A DNA stretch of 64,000 nt from Massilia phyllostachyos (GTDB lineage: Bacteria; Pseudomonadota; Gammaproteobacteria; Burkholderiales; Burkholderiaceae_D): positions 124,001 to 188,000 of the forward strand of contig NZ_JAJNOC010000008.1 of the NCBI RefSeq assembly GCF_021044825.1, given 5' to 3'. A program made the position numbers and the translations under genes. Position 1 is the stretch's first letter. Each line of letters opens with the position of its first letter. Positions 54,878-63,624 of the stretch are shown here, in pieces. Under the pieces are notes generated by a model, which was given only the letters and a program-made list of their open reading frames with translations, did not search any database and was not told the DNA's origin.

Positions 54878-57216
54878 TATTTGCCGCCTCCTTGTGCAAC
54901 TGCTTTTTCAACATTGATCGAACCGAACATGGCGCCCAGGGTCGCAACGGCCGGGTGGCCGGCGGCGACGCGCACCGCGTTCGACGGCAGGCGTGCATCC
55001 ACGGTCGCGACCAGCACGGCGCTGCCCGAACCCTGGGTCACGCGGACCTGGTCGCCCGACTGGACGCCGATCTGCTCGGCGACGGCCTTCGACAGCGACA
55101 CCAGCGGCGCGTTCGCATCGGCGGTGCGCTGCAGCGGCTCCGAACGGCGCGCCAGCGCGTCGGTGAAGTAGATCGGCAGGTCGGCCAGACGCTCGAGCTG
55201 GCCGGCAGGCGCATACGAACCAGCGGTGGGCGCGATGCGCGCGACGTTGTTCAGCTTGGCGGACAGGTCGGTATTGCCCTTGCCGATGGCTTCGTCGCGA
55301 ATCGATTCCGAAGTCTCGTAGTCGAAGCCCGACAGGCCCAGCAGGTTGCCGAGGACGCGCAGCACTTTCCAGGCCGGACGGGTCTCGCCCAGCGGTTTCA
55401 CGGTGCCGTTGAAGCTCTGAGCGCGGCCTTCGCAGTTCACGAAGGTGCCGGCGGTCTCGCTGAACGGCGAGATCGGCAGCAGCACGTCGGCGAAGTCCAT
55501 GCCGTGCTTGAAGGCGGACATGGCGACGACCATTTCGGCGCCGTCGAGGGCGGCACGGGCCTGCTGCGGGTTGGCCGCATCGAGTTCCGGTTCCGCGTTC
55601 AGCAGCACGTAGGCCTTTTTAGGCGACGAGAACACTGCCTCGCCCTTGCCGGTAGCGCCGACGATGTGGCCGCCGACGGTATTGGCGGCGTCGACCAGGT
55701 AGCCGAAGGAGCAGCCGGTCTGTTCGGCGATCCATTGCGCAGCAGCGTGGATCTTCGACGCTTGCGGGTGGTAGGAAGCAGCGTTGCCCAGCAGGACGGC
55801 GCCCAGGGTCTCTTGACCAACCAGGGTTGCGGCGATGGCGCGGGCACCCTCCCCTGCTTCCACGTTCTCGAAGCCCATTGGCGCGGCGACGTTCCTGGCG
55901 CCGGCGACGGCCGACACGATTTCCGACAGCGCAGCCAGCCAGTCGGTCGGCGCGGCGATCAGTTTGTTGGCGATCGGCATGAGCAGATCGTCGTCGCTCG
56001 ACTGCAGCAGCGACAGCTTGGCGCCGCTCTTGGTGGCGGTGCGCAGGCGGGTCGCGACCAGCGGGTGGTCCTTGCGCAGGTTCGAGCCGATGACGAAGGC
56101 GCGCTTCAGTTGCGAGAAGTTTGCGATCGGCATGCCGAGCCACGGGGTGACCTGGCCGTCCAGCGCGAAGTCGCTCTGGCGCAGGCGGAACTCGATGTTG
56201 TCCGAGCCAATGCCGCGGGTCATCTTGTTCAGCAGGTAGAGTTCTTCCAGCGTCGAGTGCGGGGTCGCGACAGCGGCGATGCTGTCGGCGCCGTGCTCGT
56301 GGCGGATGTTACGCAGGCCGTGGGCCACGTATTCCAGCGCGGTCTGCCAGTCGGTCTCCTGCCACACGCCACCCTGCTTGATCATCGGGTTGGTCAGGCG
56401 GTCGGCATTGTCCAGCGCCACGTAGGAGAAGCGGTCCTTGTCCGAGATCCAGCATTCGTTGATGGCTTCGTTTTCCAGCGGCAGCACGCGCATGACCTTG
56501 CCGCCCTTGACCTGCACGATCAGGTTCGAGCCGAGCGAGTCGTGCGGCGCGATCGACTTGCGGCGCTGCAGTTCCCACGGACGTGCGGAGTAACGGAAAG
56601 GCTTGCTGGTGAGCGCGCCGACCGGGCACAGGTCGATCATGTTGCCCGACACTTCCGAGTCGACGGTCTTGCCGACGAAAGTGGTGATCTCCGAGTGCTC
56701 GCCGCGGCCGACCATGCCGAATTCCATCACGCCGGCCACTTCCTGGCCGAAACGCACGCAACGGGTGCACTGGATGCAGCGCGACATCTCTTCCATCGAG
56801 ATCAGCGGGCCGGCCTCTTTCGGGGCCACCACGCGCTTCTCTTCGGCGTAGCGCGAACCGCTCTTGCCATAGCCGACGGCCAGATCCTGCAGCTGGCATT
56901 CGCCGCCCTGGTCGCAGATCGGGCAATCCAGCGGGTGGTTAATCAGGAGGAACTCCATCACCGACTTCTGCGCCTGGACAGCCTTGTCGCTGTGGGTGCG
57001 CACGATCATGCCGGGCGAGACCGGGGTCGCGCAAGCCGGCAGCGGCTTGGGCGCCTTCTCGACTTCGACCAGGCACATGCGGCAGTTCGCTGCGATCGAC
57101 AATTTCTTGTGATAGCAGAAGTGCGGGATATAGGTCCCGAGTTTGTTTGCGGCGTCCATCACCATGGAACCTGGTGCGACTTCGACTTTTTTGCCGTCTA
57201 ATTCAATTTCAACCAT
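54877..57216 (-). CDS. nuoG: NADH-quinone oxidoreductase subunit G
   Basis: A 779-residue peripheral subunit. The N-terminal 2Fe-2S domain (YIPHFCYHKKLSIAANCRMC) binds N1b, HxxxCxxC (HPLDCPICDQGGECQLQD) binds N5, and CIQCTRCVRFGQEV plus CPVGAL binds N4. The rest is a molybdopterin-oxidoreductase-like domain without the cofactor. The middle and end have the usual low similarity. Confidence 0.97.
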   Translation of the reverse strand: MVEIELDGKKVEVAPGSMVMDAANKLGTYIPHFCYHKKLSIAANCRMCLVEVEKAPKPLPACATPVSPGMIVRTHSDKAVQAQKSVMEFLLINHPLDCPICDQGGECQLQDLAVGYGKSGSRYAEEKRVVAPKEAGPLISMEEMSRCIQCTRCVRFGQEVAGVMEFGMVGRGEHSEITTFVGKTVDSEVSGNMIDLCPVGALTSKPFRYSARPWELQRRKSIAPHDSLGSNLIVQVKGGKVMRVLPLENEAINECWISDKDRFSYVALDNADRLTNPMIKQGGVWQETDWQTALEYVAHGLRNIRHEHGADSIAAVATPHSTLEELYLLNKMTRGIGSDNIEFRLRQSDFALDGQVTPWLGMPIANFSQLKRAFVIGSNLRKDHPLVATRLRTATKSGAKLSLLQSSDDDLLMPIANKLIAAPTDWLAALSEIVSAVAGARNVAAPMGFENVEAGEGARAIAATLVGQETLGAVLLGNAASYHPQASKIHAAAQWIAEQTGCSFGYLVDAANTVGGHIVGATGKGEAVFSSPKKAYVLLNAEPELDAANPQQARAALDGAEMVVAMSAFKHGMDFADVLLPISPFSETAGTFVNCEGRAQSFNGTVKPLGETRPAWKVLRVLGNLLGLSGFDYETSESIRDEAIGKGNTDLSAKLNNVARIAPTAGSYAPAGQLERLADLPIYFTDALARRSEPLQRTADANAPLVSLSKAVAEQIGVQSGDQVRVTQGSGSAVLVATVDARLPSNAVRVAAGHPAVATLGAMFGSINVEKAVAQGGGK

Positions 57217-57237
57217 TTGATCGTTACCTGACCTGGT

Positions 57238-58533
57238 TTAAAGGTATGCGGGCACGAGGCAATGCTTGTGCTCGATGTGATATTCGAATTCCTCGCGGAA
57301 GTTCTTGATCATCGCTTCAACAGGCATCGCAGCGGCGTCGCCCAGGGCGCAGATGGTGCGGCCCTTGATGTTGAAGGCGATGTTGTTCAGCAGGTCCATG
57401 TCTTCCGGACGGCCCTTGCCGTGCTCGATACGGTGGACCATGCGGTACATCCAGCCGGTGCCTTCGCGGCACGGGGTGCACTGGCCGCACGATTCCTCGT
57501 AGTAGAAGTACGAAAGACGCAGCAGCGACTTGACCATGCAGCGGGTCTCGTCCATGACGATCACGGCGCCCGAACCGAGCATCGAACCGGCCTTGGCGAT
57601 CGAATCGTAGTCGAGGTCGGTATCCATCATGACCTCGCCGCGGATCACCGGCGCCGACGAACCACCAGGAATCACGGCCTTGATCTTCTTGCCGCCGCGC
57701 ATACCGCCGGCCAGCTCCATCAGCTTGGCGAACGGGGTACCCAGCGGGACCTCGTAGTTGCCCGGACGCTCGACGTCGCCCGAGATCGAGAAGATCTTGG
57801 TGCCGCCGTTGTTCGGCTTGCCGAGGGCCATGTAGTTCTCCGGGCCCATGTTCAGCAGGAACGGAACCGCAGCGAAGGTCTCGGTGTTGTTGATCGTGGT
57901 CGGCTTGCCGTACAGGCCGAACGAGGCCGGGAACGGCGGCTTGAAGCGCGGCTGGCCCTTCTTGCCTTCCAGTGACTCGAGCAGCGCGGTTTCTTCGCCG
58001 CAGATATAGGCGCCGTAGCCATGGTGCGCGTGCAGCTGGAACGAGAAGTTCGAGCCCATGATGTTATCGCCCAGGAAGCCGGCGGCGCGCGCCTCTTCCA
58101 GCGCTTCTTCGAAGCGCAGGTATTCCTGGAAGATCTCGCCGTGGATGTAGTTGTAGCCCACGGTAATGCCCATCGCGTAGGCGCCGATGGCCATGCCTTC
58201 GATCAGCGCGTGCGGGTTGTAGCGGATGATGTCGCGGTCCTTGAACGTGCCCGGCTCGCCTTCGTCGGTATTGCAGACGAGGTATTTCTGGCCCGGGAAC
58301 TGGCGCGGCATGAAGCTCCACTTCAGGCCGGTCGGGAAACCGGCGCCGCCGCGGCCGCGCAGGCCGGATGCCTTCAGGTCGGCGATGACCTGTTCCTGGG
58401 TGACGCCGCCTTCGAGGATGCGGCGCAGGGCCGAGTAGCCGCCGCGCTTGACGTAGTCTTCGAGGTGCCAGTTGTCGCCGTTCAGATCCTTCAGGATCAG
58501 CGGATTGATGTGACGGTCGTGCAGGCTGGTCAT
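57238..58533 (-). CDS. nuoF: NADH-quinone oxidoreductase subunit F
   Basis: A 431-residue NADH- and FMN-binding subunit, where electrons enter complex I. It has the FMN/NADH loop LRGRGGAGFPTGLKWSFM, CNTDEGEPGTFKDRDI, the second loop YICGEETALLESLEG and the N3 cluster site ESCGQCTPCREG. Confidence 0.98.
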   Translation of the reverse strand: MTSLHDRHINPLILKDLNGDNWHLEDYVKRGGYSALRRILEGGVTQEQVIADLKASGLRGRGGAGFPTGLKWSFMPRQFPGQKYLVCNTDEGEPGTFKDRDIIRYNPHALIEGMAIGAYAMGITVGYNYIHGEIFQEYLRFEEALEEARAAGFLGDNIMGSNFSFQLHAHHGYGAYICGEETALLESLEGKKGQPRFKPPFPASFGLYGKPTTINNTETFAAVPFLLNMGPENYMALGKPNNGGTKIFSISGDVERPGNYEVPLGTPFAKLMELAGGMRGGKKIKAVIPGGSSAPVIRGEVMMDTDLDYDSIAKAGSMLGSGAVIVMDETRCMVKSLLRLSYFYYEESCGQCTPCREGTGWMYRMVHRIEHGKGRPEDMDLLNNIAFNIKGRTICALGDAAAMPVEAMIKNFREEFEYHIEHKHCLVPAYL

Positions 58534-59006
58534 TTGTTCAGTTCCTCAAGCAGGGCGTCGATCTTCTCGTCGCTCATGAACGAGCACATGCGGTGGTTAT
58601 TCACCAGCATCACCGGCGCGTCGCCGCAGGCGCCCATGCACTCGCCTTCCAGCAGGGTGAACTTGCCATCGGCGGTGGTTTCGCGGTAATCGATGCCGAG
58701 CGCATCCTTGATGCGCTGGCCGGCGCGCTCGCCGCCCGACAGGGCGCACGGCAGGTTGGTGCAGACCGTGATCTTGGCCTTGCCGACCGGCTTCAGGTTG
58801 TACATATTGTAGAAAGTCGCGACTTCCTGCACGGCGATGGCCGGCATGCGGATGTAGTCGGCGATTTCCTGCATGGTTTCCGGCGACAGCCAGCCCAGTT
58901 CGACCTGGGCGTGGGCCAGCGAGGCCATCACGGCCGACTGGCGTTGATCGGCTGGGTACTTGGCCAGCTCGCGATCGATCTTTTTATAGCATTCCTGCGA
59001 TAACAT
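58530..59006 (-). CDS. nuoE: NADH-quinone oxidoreductase subunit E
   Basis: A 158-residue thioredoxin-like subunit with the N1a [2Fe-2S] cluster: CTNLPC and CMGACGDAPVMLVN. It starts SQECYKKIDRELAKYPADQRQSAVM, and it overlaps nuoF by four bases. Confidence 0.98.
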   Translation of the reverse strand: MLSQECYKKIDRELAKYPADQRQSAVMASLAHAQVELGWLSPETMQEIADYIRMPAIAVQEVATFYNMYNLKPVGKAKITVCTNLPCALSGGERAGQRIKDALGIDYRETTADGKFTLLEGECMGACGDAPVMLVNNHRMCSFMSDEKIDALLEELNK

Positions 59007-59020
59007 TTTCTTTGTCCTTC

Positions 59021-60274
59021 TTACCGGTCGATACTACCGAACACGATGTCCTGGGTGCCAATGATCGCGACTGCGTCGGCGATCATGTGGCCGCGCGACA
59101 TTTCGTCGAGGCTCTGCAGGTGGACGTAGTCCGGGGTGCGGATCTTCAGGCGGTACGGCTTGTTGGCGCCGTCCGACACGATGTAGATGCCGAATTCGCC
59201 TTTCGGATGCTCGACCGCCGCATAGGCCTCGCCTTCCGGCACGTGGAAGCCTTCGGTGAACAGCTTGAAGTGGTGGATCAGCGATTCCATGTTGGACTTC
59301 ATGTCCATGCGGCTCGGCGGCGCGATCTTGTTATTGTCGATCATGACCGGGCCCTGGTTCACGCGCAGCCAGGCGATACACTGCTTGATGATGCGGTTCG
59401 ACTGACGCATCTCTTCCACACGGACCAGGTAGCGGTCGTAGGAGTCGCCGTTGGTGCCGACCGGGATGTCGAATTCCATCTTGTCGTAGGCGGCGTAGGG
59501 CTGCTTCTTGCGCAGGTCCCAGGCCACGCCCGAGCCGCGCAGCATGGCGCCGGTGAAGCCCATCGCCTTCGCGTCTTCCGGCGAAACAACGCCGATGCCG
59601 ACGGTACGCTGCTTCCAGATACGGTTGTCGGTCAGCAGGGTTTCATACTCATCGACGTAGCCATCGAAGCGCTTGGTAAAGGCTTCCAGGAAGTCCAGCA
59701 CCGAGCCCTGGCGGTCGCGGTTCAGGTCGTCGATCGCCTTCTTCGAGCGGATCGGCGATTCCTTGTGCTGCGGCATGCGGTCCGGCAGGTCGCGGTAGAC
59801 GCCACCCGGGCGGTAGTAGGCCGCGTGCATGCGCGCGCCCGACACCGCCTCGTAGACGTCGAACAGGTCTTCGCGGTCGCGGAAGGCGTACAGGAAGGGT
59901 CCCATGGCGCCGATGTCGAGGGCGTGCGCGCCCAGCCACATCAGGTGGTTCAGGATGCGGGTGATCTCGTCGAACATGGTGCGGATGTACTGCGCGCGCA
60001 CCGGGGCTTCGATGCCCAGCAGCTTCTCGATCGCCAGCACGTAGCCGTGCTCGTTGCACATCATCGACACGTAGTCGAGGCGGTCCATGTAGGGGACCGA
60101 TTGCAGGTAGGTGCGGGTCTCGGCCAGCTTCTCGGTGCCGCGGTGCAGCAGGCCGATGTGCGGGTCGGCGCGCTGGATCACTTCGCCGTCCAGTTCCAGC
60201 ACGAGACGCAGCACGCCGTGCGCTGCCGGGTGCTGCGGACCAAAGTTCAGGGTGTAATTCTTAAGCTCAGCCAT
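59021..60274 (-). CDS. nuoD: NADH-quinone oxidoreductase subunit D
   Basis: A 417-residue 49-kDa-type subunit that forms the quinone site with NuoB: LNFGPQHPAAHGVLRLVLELDG (His of the site), DRLDYVSMMCNEHGY with the Tyr/Asp region, and YIVSDGANKPYRLKIRTPDYVHLQSL. NuoC and NuoD are separate, unlike the E. coli fusion. One base overlaps between nuoC and nuoD. Confidence 0.98.
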   Translation of the reverse strand: MAELKNYTLNFGPQHPAAHGVLRLVLELDGEVIQRADPHIGLLHRGTEKLAETRTYLQSVPYMDRLDYVSMMCNEHGYVLAIEKLLGIEAPVRAQYIRTMFDEITRILNHLMWLGAHALDIGAMGPFLYAFRDREDLFDVYEAVSGARMHAAYYRPGGVYRDLPDRMPQHKESPIRSKKAIDDLNRDRQGSVLDFLEAFTKRFDGYVDEYETLLTDNRIWKQRTVGIGVVSPEDAKAMGFTGAMLRGSGVAWDLRKKQPYAAYDKMEFDIPVGTNGDSYDRYLVRVEEMRQSNRIIKQCIAWLRVNQGPVMIDNNKIAPPSRMDMKSNMESLIHHFKLFTEGFHVPEGEAYAAVEHPKGEFGIYIVSDGANKPYRLKIRTPDYVHLQSLDEMSRGHMIADAVAIIGTQDIVFGSIDR

Positions 60275-60867
60275 TATTTCGTCCCGTAGGTTTCTTCGCG
60301 GATCACGCGCGGGATGTTCTCGCGCGGTTCGATCGTCACCGGTTGGTAGATCACGCGTTTCTGTTCAGGGTCGTAGCGCATCTCGACATAGCCCGTGATC
60401 GGGAAGTCCTTGCGGAACGGGTGGCCGATGAAGCCGTAGTCGGTCAGGATGCGGCGCAGGTCGCCGTGGCCGTCGAACAGGATGCCGAACAGGTCGAAGG
60501 CTTCGCGTTCGAACCAGTTGGCGGCGCGCCAGATCGGGGTGATCGATTCGACCAGCGGCATGTCGTCGTCCGGACAGAACACGCGCACGCGCACGCGCCA
60601 GTTGTGCTCGAGCGACAGCAGGTGCACGACCACCGCGAAGCGGGCGCCGTCCCAGGTGCCTTCGCCGTACTGCGAGTAGTCGACGCCGCACAGGTCGATC
60701 ATTTCTTCGAAGCGCAGGGTCGGGTCGTCGCGCAGGGTCTGCATCGCCTGGATGTAGCCGGCGGCCTTGACCACCACGGTCACTTCGCCCAGCGCCTGGT
60801 TGACTTCGGCGCCCTCGCCCAGTGCGTTTTTCAGGGCGAGTTGGAGGGTTTCGAGTTTCGTCGTCAT
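60274..60867 (-). CDS. nuoC: NADH-quinone oxidoreductase subunit C
   Basis: A 197-residue 30-kDa-type subunit: WFEREAFDLFGILFDGHGDLRRILTDYGFIGHPFRKDFPITGY is the conserved family signature. It supports the joining of NuoB and NuoD. It follows nuoB after 15 bp. Confidence 0.97.
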   Translation of the reverse strand: MTTKLETLQLALKNALGEGAEVNQALGEVTVVVKAAGYIQAMQTLRDDPTLRFEEMIDLCGVDYSQYGEGTWDGARFAVVVHLLSLEHNWRVRVRVFCPDDDMPLVESITPIWRAANWFEREAFDLFGILFDGHGDLRRILTDYGFIGHPFRKDFPITGYVEMRYDPEQKRVIYQPVTIEPRENIPRVIREETYGTK

Positions 60868-60882
60868 GGTGTTTCGCTGTTT

Positions 60883-61359
60883 TTAGCGCGCGATGGTGTT
60901 GGTGCGCTTGATCTTGTTCTGCAGCTGCATGATGCCGTACAGCAGGGCTTCCGCGGTCGGCGGGCAGCCCGGCACGTAGACGTCGACCGGCACGATGCGG
61001 TCGCAGCCGCGCACCACCGAGTACGAGTAGTGGTAGTAGCCGCCGCCGTTGGCGCAGGAACCCATCGAGATCACCCAGCGCGGTTCGGCCATCTGGTCGT
61101 ACACCTTGCGCAGCGCGGGAGCCATCTTGTTGCACAGCGTGCCGGCGACGATCATGACGTCGGACTGGCGCGGCGAGGGGCGGAACACAATGCCAAAACG
61201 GTCGAGATCGTAGCGGGCTGCGCCCACATGCATCATCTCGACCGCGCAGCATGCCAGGCCGAACGTCATCGGGAACATCGATCCCGTGCGCGCCCAGTTG
61301 ATCAGCTTATCGGCTGTGGTGGTAATGAAACCTTCGTTTAATACGCCTTCAATTGCCAT
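60883..61359 (-). CDS. nuoB: NADH-quinone oxidoreductase subunit B
   Basis: A 158-residue subunit with the N2 [4Fe-4S] cluster: adjacent cysteines in FGLACCAVEMMH, GSCANGG, and VPGCPPTAEAL. It delivers electrons to quinone. Three bases separate it from nuoA. Confidence 0.98.
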   Translation of the reverse strand: MAIEGVLNEGFITTTADKLINWARTGSMFPMTFGLACCAVEMMHVGAARYDLDRFGIVFRPSPRQSDVMIVAGTLCNKMAPALRKVYDQMAEPRWVISMGSCANGGGYYHYSYSVVRGCDRIVPVDVYVPGCPPTAEALLYGIMQLQNKIKRTNTIAR

Positions 61360-61362
61360 GGC

Positions 61363-61722
61363 TTATTCCCAATCAAGGGCACCTTTCTTCCAGATGTACC
61401 AGAAGCCCACGACGAATTCGGCGATGAACACCATCATCGTGATGAAACCGGTCCAGCCCAGTTCGCGCATCGAGACGCCCCATGGGAAGAAGAATGCCGT
61501 TTCCAGATCAAACAAAATAAACAGGATCGCCACCAGGTAGTAGCGAACGTCGAACTTCATGCGCGCGTCTTCGAAGGCTTCGAAGCCGCATTCATACGGG
61601 GACAGCTTGGCCGCGTCGGGACGGTGCGGGCCGAGCAGACGGCCGAGCACCTGGGGAGCGACGCCGACGCCGACGCCAATCAGGATAAAGAGAAGAACGG
61701 GGAAGTAATTTTCGAGGTTCAC
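61363..61722 (-). CDS. nuoA: NADH-quinone oxidoreductase subunit A
   Basis: A 119-residue, three-helix subunit: NLENYFPVLLFILIGVGVG, the conserved loop SPYECGFEAFEDARMKFDVRYYLVAILFILFDLETAF, and a C-terminal helix. The start is the GTG at 61722, preceded by AGATAGG; an upstream open stretch to 61848 is not family-like. It is the first gene of the 14-gene operon on the minus strand. Confidence 0.95.
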   Translation of the reverse strand: MNLENYFPVLLFILIGVGVGVAPQVLGRLLGPHRPDAAKLSPYECGFEAFEDARMKFDVRYYLVAILFILFDLETAFFFPWGVSMRELGWTGFITMMVFIAEFVVGFWYIWKKGALDWE

Positions 61723-61908
61723 GTGAAGCCTATCTGAACGATCGTTTAAAGAAACACTGCAGAGGTGCAGCGCCGAATCGTGATCCTGGCCCGTGATCTT
61801 GCGACCCCGTTTGTGTTGCCACCAGGATCGTACGATTGATCCTCGCAAAAAAGCCAGCTCAGGCAGGAGAGCGTTTGCTCATGCGCCCTTGCTGGCTCTT
61901 TCATTGTT
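61723..61908. other. Leader region between tRNA-Leu and nuoA
   Basis: About 186 bases without a gene. It should contain the nuo operon promoter on the minus strand and the tRNA 3' processing end. GCCAGCAAGGGCGCATGAGCAAACG and CTCTCCTGCCTGAGCTGGC form weak potential stems only. No clear promoter hexamers were picked out. Confidence 0.35.
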
Positions 61909-61993
61909 TGGTGCCGACGGCGAGACTCGAACTCGCACAGCTTGCGCCACTACCCCCTCAAGATAGCGTGTCTACCAATTTCACCACGTCGGC
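61909..61993 (-). tRNA. tRNA-Leu, anticodon GAG
   Basis: Reading the minus strand from 61993, an 85-nt class II tRNA with encoded CCA at 61909-61911. The acceptor stem is GCCGACG/CGTCGGC. A D-arm with GGTAGAC, an anticodon stem CTATC/GGTAG with loop TTGAGGG (anticodon GAG, reads CUC/CUU), a long variable arm and a T-arm with GTTCGAGTC follow. It lies between secG and nuoA. Confidence 0.97.
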
Positions 61994-62004
61994 TGGAGAC
62001 CAGT

Positions 62005-62034
62005 ATTTTAACCTGCTTTAGCACTACTTTTCAA
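62005..62034 (-). promoter_or_regulatory. Promoter of tRNA-Leu(GAG)
   Basis: On the minus strand TTGAAA (62029-62034) and TAAAAT (62005-62010) lie 18 bases apart; each has one mismatch from the sigma-70 consensus. The -10 box ends 11 bases before the mature tRNA 5' end. Surroundings are A/T-rich. The pair may also start nuo transcription by read-through. Confidence 0.6.
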
Positions 62035-62227
62035 TGCACAAATTGCGCTATCACAAGGAAATTACGCAATTAATAAACATTTCTTTGACGCTCTTTAATC
62101 TTTACAGCAGCGCAAATAAGAATGAGTAGCATTTAGCAGATTCTGCAGGAGAGCCGCCCCGCAGCGAGGCGCATTCTACCGCTAATCGCGAACAGGCGTG
62201 CGATGCCTGCTCGCGATGGAGGGACGA
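62035..62227. other. A/T-rich intergenic region between secG and tRNA-Leu, with stem-loop
   Basis: No gene seen. Most of it is A/T-rich upstream DNA for the tRNA promoter. Near the secG end an imperfect hairpin (ATCGCGA at 62185-62191, CAGGC at 62193-62197, pairing with GCCTG at 62205-62209 and TCGCGAT at 62211-62217) could end secG transcription; no T-run follows on the minus strand. Confidence 0.5.
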
Positions 62228-62719
62228 TTACTTGCCGGCCGGAGCAGGAGCGGCCGGAGCTGGGGCCGCAGGCGCGGCCGCGGCCGGAGCGGCGGTGCTC
62301 GGCGCCGGGTTCGACACGCCCGGGGTCTGCGGGATGTCGTTGACCGGGACGGCCGGGGAGGTGGCCGCGCCGGCGTTCGGGCCCGCGCCCGGGACGTCGC
62401 TCGGGATGCCGGTGGCCGGCGCCTTCGACGACGGCACGGTCACGCGGCCCATCACGCCTTCGTCGGCGCCCGGGGCGCTGCGGTTGGTGCTGGTCCAGGC
62501 CAGGGCCAGGGTCGAGGCGAAGAAGATGGCGGCGGCGACGGCGGTCGACTTCGACAGGAAGTTCGACGAACCGGAGGCGCCGAACAGGCTGCCGGAAGCA
62601 CCCGAACCAAAGGCGGCGCCCATGTCGGCGCCCTTGCCGTGCTGGACCAGCACCAGGCCGATGATGGCCAGGGCCGAAATGACCTGCACAACAATAATCA
62701 GATTAAACAAGGTGCTCAT
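62228..62719 (-). CDS. secG: Preprotein translocase subunit SecG
   Basis: A 163-residue membrane protein that assists SecYE. The core is LFNLIIVVQVISALAIIGLVLVQHGKGADMGAAFGSGASGSLFGASGSSNFLSKSTAVAAAIFFASTLALAW with two helices and the conserved cytoplasmic Gly/Ser loop. A ~85-residue Pro/Ala/Gly-rich tail follows that is not in E. coli SecG (110 residues). It lies 59 bp after tpiA and before the tRNA. Confidence 0.96.
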   Translation of the reverse strand: MSTLFNLIIVVQVISALAIIGLVLVQHGKGADMGAAFGSGASGSLFGASGSSNFLSKSTAVAAAIFFASTLALAWTSTNRSAPGADEGVMGRVTVPSSKAPATGIPSDVPGAGPNAGAATSPAVPVNDIPQTPGVSNPAPSTAAPAAAAPAAPAPAAPAPAGK

Positions 62720-62778
62720 TGCAATTCCATTTCCAGGTTAACGACGTTTCAAATGCTTGTAAGAGTGTTTTGTATTTC

Positions 62779-63528
62779 TTATTGCGCAGCGCGGATGATC
62801 GCGAGGAAATCCGCCGCCTTCAACGCTGCACCACCGATCAGCCCGCCATCGATGTCCGGCTGCGCCATCAGGTCCGCCGCATTATCCGGCTTCATGCTGC
62901 CGCCGTACAGCACCAGCACGTTTTCCGCCGCCTCGGCGTTGCATACACGCAGTTTTTCGCGCAGGGCGGCGTGCACTTCCTGGGCCATGGCCGGGGTCGC
63001 GGTCTTGCCGGTGCCGATCGCCCACACCGGCTCGTAGGCGACCACCAGCTTGTGCACCGCATCCGGACCGACCTGGGCCAGCACCGCATCCAGCTGGGCG
63101 CCAACCACGTCCATGGTCTGCCCCGCTTCGCGCTGCGCCAGCGTTTCGCCGACGCAGACGATCGGGGTCAGGCCAGCATCCAGCGCCGACTGCACCTTGC
63201 GCGCCACCAGATCGTTCGCCTCGCCATGGTAGGCGCGGCGCTCGGAGTGGCCGATGATCACATAGCGGCAACCGAAATCCTGCAGCATCGAGGCGCACAC
63301 TTCGCCGGTATAGGCGCCGGGCTGCTGGCAGGACACGTCCTGCCCACCCCAGGCCAGCGCGGTTCCCGTCAGGAGATCCTGGCACTGGTGCAGGTAGGGC
63401 GCCGGCACGCAGACCGCCGCGGCGGCCTTCGCATCCTGCAATCCCTCGAGAATCCCGTTCAGCAGCGTGGCATTGGCCGCGCGGCTGCCGTTCATTTTCC
63501 AGTTACCGACGACGAGTTTCTGACGCAT
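62779..63528 (-). CDS. tpiA: Triosephosphate isomerase
   Basis: A 249-residue glycolytic enzyme that interconverts dihydroxyacetone phosphate and glyceraldehyde 3-phosphate. It starts RQKLVVGNWKMNGS with the N-terminal Lys. The electrophile His is in VIIGHSERRAYHGE, the catalytic Glu in VVAYEPVWAIGTGKTATP, and the phosphate loop in LYGGSMKPDNAADL. The tpiA-secG-tRNA-Leu-nuo order is common in proteobacteria. Confidence 0.98.
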   Translation of the reverse strand: MRQKLVVGNWKMNGSRAANATLLNGILEGLQDAKAAAAVCVPAPYLHQCQDLLTGTALAWGGQDVSCQQPGAYTGEVCASMLQDFGCRYVIIGHSERRAYHGEANDLVARKVQSALDAGLTPIVCVGETLAQREAGQTMDVVGAQLDAVLAQVGPDAVHKLVVAYEPVWAIGTGKTATPAMAQEVHAALREKLRVCNAEAAENVLVLYGGSMKPDNAADLMAQPDIDGGLIGGAALKAADFLAIIRAAQ

Positions 63529-63624
63529 AGAAGCCCATGTTGAAATTAACCCGCTATTCTAGCGGTCGAATATGTGGCGGTCAAACAATGGCTGAGCTCA
63601 CCACTTCCCTTTTTTATCAATCGC

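Noticed and set aside
61909..61993. tRNA-Leu as an attachment site for an integrated island
   Set aside because: Both sides are conserved core genes (tpiA-secG and nuo); there is no integrase and no repeated tRNA 3' end in the window.
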